Shown here in pieces: positions 25,173 through 34,040 of a stretch of DNA of 64,000 nt. Position 1 is the stretch's first letter, and each line of letters starts with the position of its first letter. The position numbers were made by a program, and so were the translations under genes. The notes under the pieces were generated by a model. That model made no database searches, was not told the DNA's origin, and saw nothing but the letters and a program-made list of their open reading frames with translations. The stretch covers positions 124,001 to 188,000 of the forward strand of contig CACMUL010000002.1 of assembly GCA_902616855.1 (NCBI GenBank), given 5' to 3'. Origin of the DNA: an uncultured Alphaproteobacteria bacterium. GTDB taxonomy: Bacteria > Pseudomonadota > Alphaproteobacteria > HIMB59.

Positions 25173-27584
25173 ATGGCTAATTATAAGGTTTTTGTTGTAT
25201 TTATTGCTACAATTTTCATTTGGGGGTGTTCAAAGACACCCATGCCAATTGTAAAAGAAGAAGTCCAGCTTTCATCCCAAAAAGATTTAGAGTATCTCAA
25301 ACAAACATCTGAAGGTGCTCCTTTAGAGATTGATCTTTACCAGGCTATTGCGATCGCAATCAAAAATAACCGCGATTTACGATTGAATCTAATGGACTCC
25401 GCATTAAGTCAAGGCCAAATAGATGTGGTCAAGTTTGATATGTTGCCGAAACTATCAATCAACGCAGGTTATAAAGTTTTAGAAAAACATCCCGCTTCAA
25501 CGAGTGTTAATATGACTGCTGAAAAAGACAGCGATGGAAACGATATTACTGGTACAGAAAATACAGCTGCAGAGGCTATTGCCGATAGCCCTACATACAC
25601 TCTCTCACAACAAACACCCTCAAATTCATATGACATAGGTTTCACTTGGAATGCACTAGACTTTGGTTTGTCTTATGTCAGAGCAGGTCAGCAAGCTAAC
25701 AAATATTTAATTTCAAAAGAGTTAGAACGTAAGGCTATTCATAATTTAACAAAAGAAGTTATTTATGCCTATTGGAAGACACTTTCTGCAGACGAACTAT
25801 TAAGTCAAATAAATCCTTTAATGGATAGGGTTAATGCAGCTTTAGATGATTATGAATACATTGAAGAGCTTTTAATTAGTTCGCCTATGGATGCTTTATT
25901 GTACCAAAAAGAATTACTGGATGTTTTACAAATTTTAAATACACAGCGTCGAGCTTTAATGGACTCTCGCGCACAGTTATCTAAATTAATGGGACTATTA
26001 CCAAATCAAGAATATACTTTAATCAAAACAGAACAGCCTCTAACGGAGTTAAATATGTCTCTAGAAGAGCAAGAAGAGGCAGCATTATTTTCAAGACCAG
26101 AACTTTTAGAGGTTAGATACCAAGAAAAAGTTACAGCTCAAGAGGCAAAAGCTTCCATGCTCTCATTGTTTCCATCACTTCAATTTAATGCCACATGGAC
26201 TTATGACTCTAATAAGTATTTGTTAAACAAAGATAATGTGGAGTACGGTGCTGTTTTTGGCGCTAATTTATTGAATATTTTTCAAGCAAGTAACATCAAT
26301 GACATTAATCAAATTAATGAAAAACTCATCGAAGAGCAAAGATTAGCTGTTTCAATGGCTGTTTTATCTCAAGTCCATATTGCTAATATCAACTATGCAC
26401 AAAGTTTAAGAGAATACAGTAACGCTAAACACTACCTTAATGTTGCTAAGAGAATTAATGATTTAATTTCAAATGCTCAAAAAATATCTCGTTTTGGAGA
26501 ATTAGAAATGATAAGAGAAGAAGCAAGCCTGCTTGTTTCGCAATTGAGAAATGACATTGCATATGCTGAATTACAATATAGCCTGGGAACGTTGTATTCA
26601 TCTGTGGGAATGAACTTTACCCCAGAAAATTTATCTCAAATCAGCGATAATGAATTAGCATTTGCTCTTAAAGAAAATTTAAATCGTTGGACAAAAAAAT
26701 ATAATTCGTTTGTAACTATACCATTGAATGAGCAAAACCCTGTCCTTGTTCAATCAGCAAAAATAGTCGAAGAGAATGTGAATTTATCAAATTATGATTT
26801 CGTGGATTTTATATTTCAATTTGATGAGAAAACATTTTACTTAGAGGGTAGTGGCAAAACTAGATACAGCGTAAAGATGGCTAATGGGGATGCCTTACCA
26901 TCATGGCTCGTATTCCTTCCTTCACAATATACTTTTGTTGCTAATCCGCCATTTGCTATGGGATCATTAGATTTAATAGTTGAAGCAAGTAACGATATCA
27001 CAAATATTTCTGATACATTTACACTTAGTTGGAATACAAATAATTTGCGCCCTAAAAACACTCCTGAGGAAAAAATTAATGAAGACCTATTAGATGAACT
27101 AAACGAGATACTTGAAGCAAAACTTAAAAGTATCATTATCTTTGATGAGGAAGTAAATGAGGAACAGCTTGACTCTTTAATAGCAGCACTCAATTTTAAA
27201 GAGCAACAAAATGTAGAGGAAACATCTGACATAATCTTCGACTCAAGTTTCAAAATAAAATCTAAGCCCAAGCCCAGTAAAAATGTTTTAATTGCCGCTC
27301 TTAATGACAGTCTCGGGAGTCAAATAGAGTCAATGACTTCTTATGATCCCAATCAATCAGCGTTTATTCAAATTGGTGCTTTTAAGAAAGAAAAAGTCTC
27401 AAAAATTGTTGCTGATGATGTAGCAAAAAAAATAGGCACGCGTGTAGAGGTTAGACCAACATTAGTTTCAGATCCAGTAATGTACAGAATTTTAGTAGGA
27501 CCAGAACATAAAGATCAAATTGTAAATGTAATTGCCGATATCATGGAACTGGGAATATCGGATTATTTTTTAACCCAAGGATAA
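25173..27584 (+). CDS. TolC-family outer-membrane lipoprotein with cadherin-like and SPOR domains
   Basis: I prefer ATG 25173 (803 aa) over the track start 25137 because GGGGA lies five bases upstream and a lipoprotein signal follows directly (FIATIFIWGC, lipid Cys ~19). Residues ~50-500 form a TolC-like outer-membrane efflux domain with paired helical repeats. Residues ~520-640 form a cadherin-like domain (DALPSWLVFLPS) resembling one at the C-terminus of the giant protein. A charged linker follows, then a C-terminal SPOR domain (~725-803, AFIQIGAFKKEKV, YRILVGPE), which binds denuded peptidoglycan glycan. It is divergent from the adhesin operon and most likely its outer-membrane channel. 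Confidence 0.87.
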   Translation: MANYKVFVVFIATIFIWGCSKTPMPIVKEEVQLSSQKDLEYLKQTSEGAPLEIDLYQAIAIAIKNNRDLRLNLMDSALSQGQIDVVKFDMLPKLSINAGYKVLEKHPASTSVNMTAEKDSDGNDITGTENTAAEAIADSPTYTLSQQTPSNSYDIGFTWNALDFGLSYVRAGQQANKYLISKELERKAIHNLTKEVIYAYWKTLSADELLSQINPLMDRVNAALDDYEYIEELLISSPMDALLYQKELLDVLQILNTQRRALMDSRAQLSKLMGLLPNQEYTLIKTEQPLTELNMSLEEQEEAALFSRPELLEVRYQEKVTAQEAKASMLSLFPSLQFNATWTYDSNKYLLNKDNVEYGAVFGANLLNIFQASNINDINQINEKLIEEQRLAVSMAVLSQVHIANINYAQSLREYSNAKHYLNVAKRINDLISNAQKISRFGELEMIREEASLLVSQLRNDIAYAELQYSLGTLYSSVGMNFTPENLSQISDNELAFALKENLNRWTKKYNSFVTIPLNEQNPVLVQSAKIVEENVNLSNYDFVDFIFQFDEKTFYLEGSGKTRYSVKMANGDALPSWLVFLPSQYTFVANPPFAMGSLDLIVEASNDITNISDTFTLSWNTNNLRPKNTPEEKINEDLLDELNEILEAKLKSIIIFDEEVNEEQLDSLIAALNFKEQQNVEETSDIIFDSSFKIKSKPKPSKNVLIAALNDSLGSQIESMTSYDPNQSAFIQIGAFKKEKVSKIVADDVAKKIGTRVEVRPTLVSDPVMYRILVGPEHKDQIVNVIADIMELGISDYFLTQG

Positions 27585-27626
27585 ATTAGCAAAATGAATG
27601 AGTCTAAAGCGAAGTAAATTTTGGAC

Positions 27627-28820
27627 CTAGAATTTAAGTTTATTTTTTTTTAGCCTTAATGCATTGAGTTTTATAAAACCCTCTGCGTCACGTTGATCAT
27701 AATTTGAAGTCTCAAAAGTTGCTAGGTCTTCATCATATAAGCTATTAGGTGACTGTCTTCCAATAACAATCACATTGCCTTTATATAGAGCCAACCTTAC
27801 TTCACCGTTTACTCTTTTCTGCGTGGCATCAATTGCTTTTTGCATCATTACTCTTTCTGGTGCGAACCAATATCCATTATAAACCAATCTCGCATACTTA
27901 GGCATAAGTTCATCTTTTGTGAAAACCTCTTCTCTGTCCAAAGTAATGCTTTCCATAGCACGGTGGGCTTTAAGAAGAATTGTCCCGCCTGGTGTTTCAT
28001 ATACTCCTCGAGATTTAATTCCCACGTATCTATTTTCTACAATATCTATTCTTCCAATTCCGTTTACTGCTCCTAGTTTATTTAACTTTTCTAATAGATT
28101 GAATGGTGAGAGTTTTTTTCCGTTAATAGCAATAGGATCACCATTTTTAAATTGAATAGTTATCAATGTCTCTTTGTTCGGTGCTGACAGAGGACTTTTT
28201 GAAATACCAAAAACATTTTCAGGTGGTCTTTTCCAAGGGTCTTCAAGAATTTTTCCTTCAGCAGATCGATGAAGAACATTTGCATCTACACTGTACGGAG
28301 ACTCTTTCTTATTATGTTTCATGATAGGAATTTTGTTATTAGCTGCAAATTCCAACAGTTTTGTTCTAGATGATAAATCCCACTCTCTCCAGGGTGCAAT
28401 TACTTTTATTTTAGGATCTAAGGCATAGTAAGAAAATTCAAATCTTACCTGATCATTTCCTTTACCTGTTGCTCCATGAGACACTGCGTTAGCTTTTTCT
28501 TTTTTTGCAATTTCAATTTGTCTCTTAGCAATTAATGGTCGAGCAATTGATGTGCCTAGAAGATACTCACCCTCATAAATTGTATTACAACGAAACATTG
28601 GAAAAACATAGTCTCTAACAAATTCTTCTTTTAAATTTTCAATGTATATTTTCTTAGCGCCAAGTTTTTTTGCTTTGATTTTCGCTTCAGTTAACTCTGC
28701 GCCTTGACCAAGATCAGCTGCATAGGCGATGACATCTGCGTTATATTCAGTTTGCAGCCATTTCAGTATGACGCTTGTGTCTAATCCGCCTGAGTAGGCT
28801 AAAACAATTTTATTTTTCAT
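27627..28820 (-). CDS. argG: Argininosuccinate synthase
   Basis: ArgG joins citrulline and aspartate with ATP to give argininosuccinate, the penultimate step of arginine synthesis. The 397-aa protein begins with the PP-loop [15 protein letters not shown] and carries [14 protein letters not shown] (citrulline/ATP site) and the C-terminal tetramer region. Length is normal. It lies four bases after the IalB-like gene, so the two may be cotranscribed. argH is not in the window. Confidence 0.97.
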   Translation of the reverse strand: MKNKIVLAYSGGLDTSVILKWLQTEYNADVIAYAADLGQGAELTEAKIKAKKLGAKKIYIENLKEEFVRDYVFPMFRCNTIYEGEYLLGTSIARPLIAKRQIEIAKKEKANAVSHGATGKGNDQVRFEFSYYALDPKIKVIAPWREWDLSSRTKLLEFAANNKIPIMKHNKKESPYSVDANVLHRSAEGKILEDPWKRPPENVFGISKSPLSAPNKETLITIQFKNGDPIAINGKKLSPFNLLEKLNKLGAVNGIGRIDIVENRYVGIKSRGVYETPGGTILLKAHRAMESITLDREEVFTKDELMPKYARLVYNGYWFAPERVMMQKAIDATQKRVNGEVRLALYKGNVIVIGRQSPNSLYDEDLATFETSNYDQRDAEGFIKLNALRLKKNKLKF

Positions 28821-28824
28821 TTTC

Positions 28825-29301
28825 TTAGCAGTCTTGTTGAAGAGAATTATATGCGTTAGTAAAACCTATTAACGTATAAGCATCTGTTGTTTCTGTACCT
28901 CTTTTTGAATATCCAACAACTGTCATTTTTTTACCAGCTTTTAAAGCTTTAATGATGACAGTATCATCTGCCATCGACCAAGCAGAGTCATCTTCTCCAA
29001 AAAATTGATAATTTTTTGAGTCAATAGTAACTTTAACATATTTTTGTGAGTCATATGGATAGCCAGCGTCTATTCTTACGTATTCAGCTGCTCCTTCTTT
29101 GAATACATAAAAAATTACTGCTCCTCTGTTTGTGTAATCACCTTTTTCTGAAGTCGGTACTTGAAAAATTGAACATGTTTTGTTGTTTATTTTTTTAAAG
29201 GACCACTTGCCGTGCTCGAAATCAATAGAGTGACTAGCAAACAAATTACTCATTAGAAAACATAAGAACAAAACTAGATATGATAATTTTTGTTTAAACA
29301 T
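28825..29301 (-). CDS. IalB-like (invasion-associated locus B) periplasmic protein
   Basis: A 158-aa secreted protein with a signal peptide (about 1-22, ending LFASH). It carries the conserved C-terminal family pattern [31 protein letters not shown]. Two cysteines (CSIF near 43 and the terminal C) can form a disulfide. IalB-family proteins are widespread in Alphaproteobacteria, and their molecular function outside Bartonella is unknown. It is upstream of argG and divergent from the ECF sigma gene, with ~80 bases between starts. Confidence 0.75.
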   Translation of the reverse strand: MFKQKLSYLVLFLCFLMSNLFASHSIDFEHGKWSFKKINNKTCSIFQVPTSEKGDYTNRGAVIFYVFKEGAAEYVRIDAGYPYDSQKYVKVTIDSKNYQFFGEDDSAWSMADDTVIIKALKAGKKMTVVGYSKRGTETTDAYTLIGFTNAYNSLQQDC

Positions 29302-29380
29302 GCTGATTTGATGTCAGAGAATATACCAATTAAGATTGATTTTTAAAATAATAAATGGAATGATGTATATGGAGAGATTA

Positions 29381-29977
29381 ATGGTTAAAGTTAAAAATCC
29401 CTTTGTGGAGGCATTACAGAATATTGCTGAAAGGCAGGATATTGGGAGTTTTAAAAAAATTTTTGATTATTTTGGTCCAAGGCTGAAGTCTTTTTTAATG
29501 AAGTCAGGTGCAGATGATGCTGTCGCAGAGGAAATAATTCAAGAAACCATGACAATTATCTGGACCAAAGCTGATTATTATGACCCATCTGTGGCTTCAC
29601 CAAGTACCTGGATTTATACTATTGCTCGGAATAAGAAAATTGACATTTTAAGAAAAACTAGAAAAGCGGTTTTGGAGGACATTGAGACTGCAATTTTGCC
29701 TCCCGTTGAATCCAAAGCAGATGAGAATATCGAACATGATCAAAAATTTGAAATGGTAGCACAATATTTAGATGATCTTCCAAAAGATCAACTAGATCTG
29801 CTAAAAATGAATTTCTTCGAGGAAAAATCACATGGTGAAATCGCTGAGATTACCAAAATCCCATTAGGCACTGTAAAATCAAGAATTCGTCTAGCATTAG
29901 AGAAGATCCGCGGCAAATTGGAACAAGACGGAAGTATGGTTAATCTAAATAATGATGGCGGTAGTATGGTTAATTAA
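29381..29977 (+). CDS. ECF RNA polymerase sigma factor (RpoE/ECF11-like)
   Basis: I choose ATG 29381, which has GGAGAG four bases upstream, over the TTG start in the track; this gives 198 aa. Region 2 is at ~30-95 (EEIIQETMTIIWTKADYYDPS, STWIYTIARNKKIDILRK). Region 4 is at ~125-180 (YLDDLPKDQLDLLKMNFFEEKSHGEIA, PLGTVKSRIRLALEKIR). The tail has an imperfect duplication, DGSMVN-LNNDG-GSMVN. It sits three bases before a ChrR-type anti-sigma, the arrangement of the singlet-oxygen RpoE-ChrR module. Such sigmas usually autoregulate. Confidence 0.9.
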   Translation: MVKVKNPFVEALQNIAERQDIGSFKKIFDYFGPRLKSFLMKSGADDAVAEEIIQETMTIIWTKADYYDPSVASPSTWIYTIARNKKIDILRKTRKAVLEDIETAILPPVESKADENIEHDQKFEMVAQYLDDLPKDQLDLLKMNFFEEKSHGEIAEITKIPLGTVKSRIRLALEKIRGKLEQDGSMVNLNNDGGSMVN

Positions 29978-29979
29978 AA

Positions 29980-30594
29980 ATGACATTCGAAATTCTAACT
30001 ACACCCGTAAACTCACCTGCAAGTCTTATTTTCCAGCAGTGCTTGGCTGAAGTTGACCCTGATAATAGGTCTCTAAACTCTGCAATGAATGAGGTGGGTG
30101 GTTATTTTTTAGATAAGTCTGAGACCTCTCCACTCTCTAATGAGTTATGGAATAAAGTTTTAGATCAAACAAAAAATGAAACATTATTGCCTCAAATTGA
30201 TGAGGAGCACGATCCTTTATTAAGTCAATTACCAATTACTTTAAGATCCCATTTAAAAAATAAAAATATTAAGTGGAAATCTTTTAAGGATGTTAAGGTT
30301 GCTTCTATACTCCCCAAGGACAACAATGAAAAACTAGAACTTATCCACGTAATGCCTGGTGCAAAAATTCCTCAACACACACATGAAGGTAATGAAAGTT
30401 TTTTAGTTTTGCACGGTTCTTATAGTGATGAGTATGGCAACTATAAGCAAGGATCTGTTCAAGTAAGAAGTGATGATCATAATCATACACCTGTTGGTGA
30501 TGCAAAAACTGGTTGTATTGGACTCGCTTATACTCATGGTAAAATTAAATTCTCCGGTAAATTTGGTAAGCTACTAAATTTAATCGCTAACTAA
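29980..30594 (+). CDS. ChrR-type cupin anti-sigma factor lacking the zinc motif
   Basis: A 204-aa homologue of ChrR, which holds its ECF sigma inactive until singlet oxygen or peroxides appear. The C-terminal cupin (about 90-204) keeps the metal-ligand pattern PQHTHEGNESFLVLHG and DDHNHTP. The N-terminal sigma-binding domain aligns by SLIFQQCLAEVD and NEVGGYFLDK, but the usual HxxxCxxC zinc motif is absent, reading CxxxVxxD at that place; the early His is also missing. It follows the sigma gene by three bases. The loss may change affinity or response. Confidence 0.85.
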   Translation: MTFEILTTPVNSPASLIFQQCLAEVDPDNRSLNSAMNEVGGYFLDKSETSPLSNELWNKVLDQTKNETLLPQIDEEHDPLLSQLPITLRSHLKNKNIKWKSFKDVKVASILPKDNNEKLELIHVMPGAKIPQHTHEGNESFLVLHGSYSDEYGNYKQGSVQVRSDDHNHTPVGDAKTGCIGLAYTHGKIKFSGKFGKLLNLIAN

Positions 30595-30600
30595 TTTTAA

Positions 30601-30999
30601 TTAAAAAATATATAGAATATGCGCTGGAGCAATACCGGCCGTTAGTATTAACCTTAAAATGAAATAATCAGTTTTAATTATTTTTTCTTTGAAATAAAAG
30701 AAGAAATCAAAGCATAAAACTATAAAATAACCTGCTATAAAAAGCCCTATAGTTTCACCAAATTTTAAGTCAAATGCTAAAACCAAAAATGCATAAACAG
30801 CTGGGCAAACACTAAACAAAATTGCAATATTATTTTTTGATTGAAGATAAACACCCCAATACACTGCACCCAAAAATGACATTATGACTGCAGAGTAATA
30901 AACGAACATGTCTTTATCAAAATCGAGAAATATTAAATCGATGTTGTAAAAACAAAGATAAAAAGGAATTAAACCAGGAATACCTATAAGGTAAATCAT
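30601..30999 (-). CDS. DUF3429 family membrane protein
   Basis: A 132-aa protein with about five hydrophobic helices and the family pattern YSAVIMSFLGAVYWGVYLQ. Found widely in Proteobacteria, with no known function. Its start overlaps the end of the pterin dehydratase gene by four bases, so they are coupled. Convergent with the anti-sigma gene. Confidence 0.75.
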   Translation of the reverse strand: MIYLIGIPGLIPFYLCFYNIDLIFLDFDKDMFVYYSAVIMSFLGAVYWGVYLQSKNNIAILFSVCPAVYAFLVLAFDLKFGETIGLFIAGYFIVLCFDFFFYFKEKIIKTDYFILRLILTAGIAPAHILYIF

Positions 31000-31238
31000 T
31001 CTTGATAAAGTTTATCGATTTGCTCTGCTAAATCTAGGTCTCTTTGGGTAACTTTCTGAACGTCGTGAGAAATAAGAGAAATGGTAACAGTACCGTAATC
31101 TAAAATAATTTGAGGATGATGATTTTTTTTCTCAGATAACATTGCTACTTGACTGGTAAAGGCGAAGCTTTTTCTGTAGTTTTTAAATTCAAAAGTTTTT
31201 GTTAGTCTTCCCTCATTATCTTTTGGCCAATCAGTCAT
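30996..31238 (-). CDS. Pterin-4a-carbinolamine dehydratase
   Basis: An 80-aa protein with the conserved core KKNHHPQIILDYGTVTISLISHDVQKVTQRD, including the paired His and the later His-Asp of the active site. It regenerates pterin cofactors after aromatic amino-acid hydroxylation. It lacks the usual N-terminal ~15-20 residues of the ~95-110-aa proteins. No phenylalanine hydroxylase is nearby, so the partner pterin enzyme is unclear. It starts three bases after the aldo-keto reductase stop. Confidence 0.9.
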   Translation of the reverse strand: MTDWPKDNEGRLTKTFEFKNYRKSFAFTSQVAMLSEKKNHHPQIILDYGTVTISLISHDVQKVTQRDLDLAEQIDKLYQE

Positions 31239-31241
31239 AGC

Positions 31242-32279
31242 TTAAGGTGCGGGTGATGGATTGTTTTCATGTACATCATTAATTTCATCAATAATTTCTT
31301 TTGATAATTCTATATCTACTGAATTTATATTTTCTTTCAACTGATCCATTTTTGTTGCACCAATAATATTACTTGTGACAAACTCTTGTTGGTTAACAAA
31401 TGCAAGTGACAATTCAGTAGGGGTAAGCCCGTTATCCTCTGCAATTTTACAATATTGCTCTGTAGCAACAATTGATCTATCATTGGTGTACCTAGTCCAA
31501 TCCTCCCAAATTGTTAAACGTGCACCATCGGGTTTTTTTGAATTTCTATATTTTCCAGTTAACACACCGCAAGCTAAAGGTGAGTAAGCTAACAAACCTA
31601 CCTGATCTCTAATGGATATTTCAGACATACCAACTTCATAAGTTCTGTTTAGTAAACTATATGGATTTTGGACAGACATAACTCTTGGTAAATTTTTATA
31701 TTTAGACAAATTAATGTAATTAGACAAGCCATAAGGAGTTTCATTAGATAAGCCAAGATATCTAATCTTACCTTGATCGATAAATTTTTTTGCTGTCTCT
31801 AAGATTTCTTCAAATGGGGTCCATTCTTTTTCTTCTTTATAATTTTTATATCCCAACCTTCCAAAAAAATTTGTTTTTCTCTCTGGCCAATGTAGTTGAT
31901 AAAGATCAATGTAATCTGTTTGTAATCTTTGAAGACTACCTTCTAGTGCTTCGGTGAAATGTTTCTCATTAAATTGTAGACCACCTCCTCTAATCCATCT
32001 TACATCAGGGCCTGCGACTTTTGATGCTAATATTACTTTCTCTCTGTTATTTTTTTGTTTAAACCAATTTCCAATTATTTTTTCAGTGGCACCATATGTT
32101 TTTTCTTTCCCCTTAACTGAATAATATTCCGCGGTATCAAAGAAATTGACCCCTTTTTCCATAGAATAATCCATTTGCTCAAACGCCTCATTTTCTGTAT
32201 TTTGCTCGCCCCAAGTCATCGTACCAAGACAAATAAGGCTTACTTGTAGATCAGTATTTCCTAAGGGTTTAAATTTCAT
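31242..32279 (-). CDS. Aldo/keto reductase (Tas-like)
   Basis: A 345-aa NADPH-dependent TIM-barrel oxidoreductase. Catalytic region FFDTAEYYSVKGKEKTYGATE has Asp and Tyr, the Lys is in REKVILASKVAG, and LYQLHWPERKTN carries the His. The insert after LHWPER and the closing NIIGATKMDQLKENI are those of the Tas/YajO-like group. Substrate unknown. Upstream gene of a short run with the pterin dehydratase and DUF3429. Confidence 0.9.
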   Translation of the reverse strand: MKFKPLGNTDLQVSLICLGTMTWGEQNTENEAFEQMDYSMEKGVNFFDTAEYYSVKGKEKTYGATEKIIGNWFKQKNNREKVILASKVAGPDVRWIRGGGLQFNEKHFTEALEGSLQRLQTDYIDLYQLHWPERKTNFFGRLGYKNYKEEKEWTPFEEILETAKKFIDQGKIRYLGLSNETPYGLSNYINLSKYKNLPRVMSVQNPYSLLNRTYEVGMSEISIRDQVGLLAYSPLACGVLTGKYRNSKKPDGARLTIWEDWTRYTNDRSIVATEQYCKIAEDNGLTPTELSLAFVNQQEFVTSNIIGATKMDQLKENINSVDIELSKEIIDEINDVHENNPSPAP

Positions 32280-32350
32280 AAAAGATTCATACGGTTTTAC
32301 TTGAAAAATATCAAGATAATAGCCATATTAAAAATAATTAAGGAGAAATA

Positions 32351-33058
32351 ATGGTCGAATTAAAACAAAATACATATTCGCAGTCACAATCTACTGTTAT
32401 AGATCAGGGCTTAAGAGATTATATGATGAAAGTCTATAACTACATGACATCTGGTTTAGCAATAAGTGGTCTTGTGGCATGGGGATTTTCTCAGTCTCCT
32501 ACTTTAATGGGGGCTATTTATGGCACAGCACTTCAATGGGTTGTAATGCTCGCTCCACTTGGGTTTATTTTCTTTTTAGGTGCAAGATTACAAAAAATGT
32601 CCACCTCTGCAGCTCAAATGACATTTTGGGCTTTCGCTGCTGTGATGGGAATTTCACTGTCTTATATATTCATAGTTTTCACTGGCGTAAGCATTGTTAG
32701 AGTATTTTTAATCACAAGCTGTACATTCGCTGCGATGAGCATCTATGGATATGCAACTAAAAGGGATTTAACCAAGTTTGGTTCATTTCTTATGATGGGG
32801 CTCATTGGAATTATTATTGCTAGTGTTGTAAATATATTTTTACAAAGTTCAGCGATGCAATTTATAATTTCTTGTGTGGGTGTTTTAGTATTTGTGGGTT
32901 TAACTGCTTACGATACTCAAAGAATTAAATCAACTTATTATCAAGTTGCTGGAACTGCTTTTGCAGGAAAAGCTGCCATCATGGGTGCACTGACATTATA
33001 CTTAGACTTTATAAACCTATTCATAATGTTGATGCAATTATTTGGTCAAAGAAGATAA
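32351..33058 (+). CDS. Bax inhibitor-1/YccA family membrane protein
   Basis: A 235-aa protein with seven membrane helices and the family signatures YGYATKRDLTKFGSF and LTAYDTQRIK (di-aspartyl region). YccA-like members modulate the FtsH protease; others conduct Ca2+ or H+. An AAGGAG site lies five bases before the ATG, and a strong terminator follows, so it is a single-gene unit. Confidence 0.93.
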   Translation: MVELKQNTYSQSQSTVIDQGLRDYMMKVYNYMTSGLAISGLVAWGFSQSPTLMGAIYGTALQWVVMLAPLGFIFFLGARLQKMSTSAAQMTFWAFAAVMGISLSYIFIVFTGVSIVRVFLITSCTFAAMSIYGYATKRDLTKFGSFLMMGLIGIIIASVVNIFLQSSAMQFIISCVGVLVFVGLTAYDTQRIKSTYYQVAGTAFAGKAAIMGALTLYLDFINLFIMLMQLFGQRR

Positions 33059-33080
33059 ATAAATTTCAAATTTAATTATT

Positions 33081-33110
33081 AAGGGGTCATTATTGGCCCC
33101 TTTTTTTTTA
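33081..33110 (+). terminator. Rho-independent terminator after the BI-1 gene
   Basis: A nine-pair stem AAGGGGTCA / TGGCCCCTT (one G-T pair) with loop TTAT, followed by a run of T. It lies 22 bases past the stop. Confidence 0.92.
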
Positions 33111-33155
33111 CTAAATTAACGTATCAATTTTTTAATTAGTCATTAATATCCTCGC

Positions 33156-34040
33156 GTGATTGGATACATCTTAGCAATAGGTGCTGCAGCTACGTGGTCT
33201 ATGGTTGCTTTATCAGCAACTAGAATTGTCAGATATTTTGGAAGTTATAATTATAACCTTTTAAGATTAATAGGAATAGTAGTCCTCTTCTTACCCTACA
33301 TTATAGTAAATTGGGATCCAATTTATTTCAATAAATCAATATTCATAGCAATATTTTTATCTTCGGTAATAGGCATTATAATAGGAGATACATTTTTATT
33401 TGTGTGCCTCAAAAGGCTTGGGCCTAGAAGGCAAGCTTTATTATTTTCCTTGCAAATACCCTTTACTATCATTTTAGCAAAAATATTTTTACAAACACTT
33501 CCATCTATGGTTGAGCTATTTGGCTGCTTTTTAATTTTTTTTGGAATCATAGTTGCAATACAGTTTAATCGAACAATTCCCGATGATGACTTAGAAAATA
33601 TTCAAGGAAACAAATATATAGGACTGATTGCTGGTGTTGGTCTAGCACTGTGCCAGGCTATTGGAATCATTCTTATGAAACCTGCACTTGAGGTAACAGA
33701 CCCAATCATTGTGTCTTATGTAAGAGTTTTAATAGCAGCGATATTGATGTTTTTTAGCTTAGGATTTCTGAAAAATAATAATCTTTTAGAAAGAATGAAA
33801 GATGTTAAAAAAACTTTTTATAGTATTTTTCTTGGCTTTATGGGAATGGGTGTTGGAATGACTATGTTAATAATTGCTCTTAAAAATGGAGATCCTGGAA
33901 TTATTTCAACTTTATCAAGCACAATGCCAATTATGATAATACCGATATTATGGTTTGTTACTAAAAATTATGCAGGGCATCTAGCTGTAATAGGCGCTAC
34001 GCTTACTTGTTTTGGAGCAGGGATAATTTTTTTAAATTAA
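33156..34040 (+). CDS. EamA/DMT-family transporter
   Basis: A 294-aa protein with ten hydrophobic helices in two EamA repeats (first ~3-135, second ~150-294, beginning YIGLIAGVGLALCQAIG). Drug/metabolite exporters of this fold move amino acids, nucleotides or other small metabolites; no substrate can be inferred. The start is GTG at 33156. Convergent with hemY-like, with four bases of overlap. Confidence 0.88.
   Translation: MIGYILAIGAAATWSMVALSATRIVRYFGSYNYNLLRLIGIVVLFLPYIIVNWDPIYFNKSIFIAIFLSSVIGIIIGDTFLFVCLKRLGPRRQALLFSLQIPFTIILAKIFLQTLPSMVELFGCFLIFFGIIVAIQFNRTIPDDDLENIQGNKYIGLIAGVGLALCQAIGIILMKPALEVTDPIIVSYVRVLIAAILMFFSLGFLKNNNLLERMKDVKKTFYSIFLGFMGMGVGMTMLIIALKNGDPGIISTLSSTMPIMIIPILWFVTKNYAGHLAVIGATLTCFGAGIIFLN

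Noticed and set aside
26837-27271. 144-aa minus-strand ORF inside the TolC gene
   Set aside because: Shadow ORF, Ser/Phe-rich, antisense to a clear coding frame and without a start signal.
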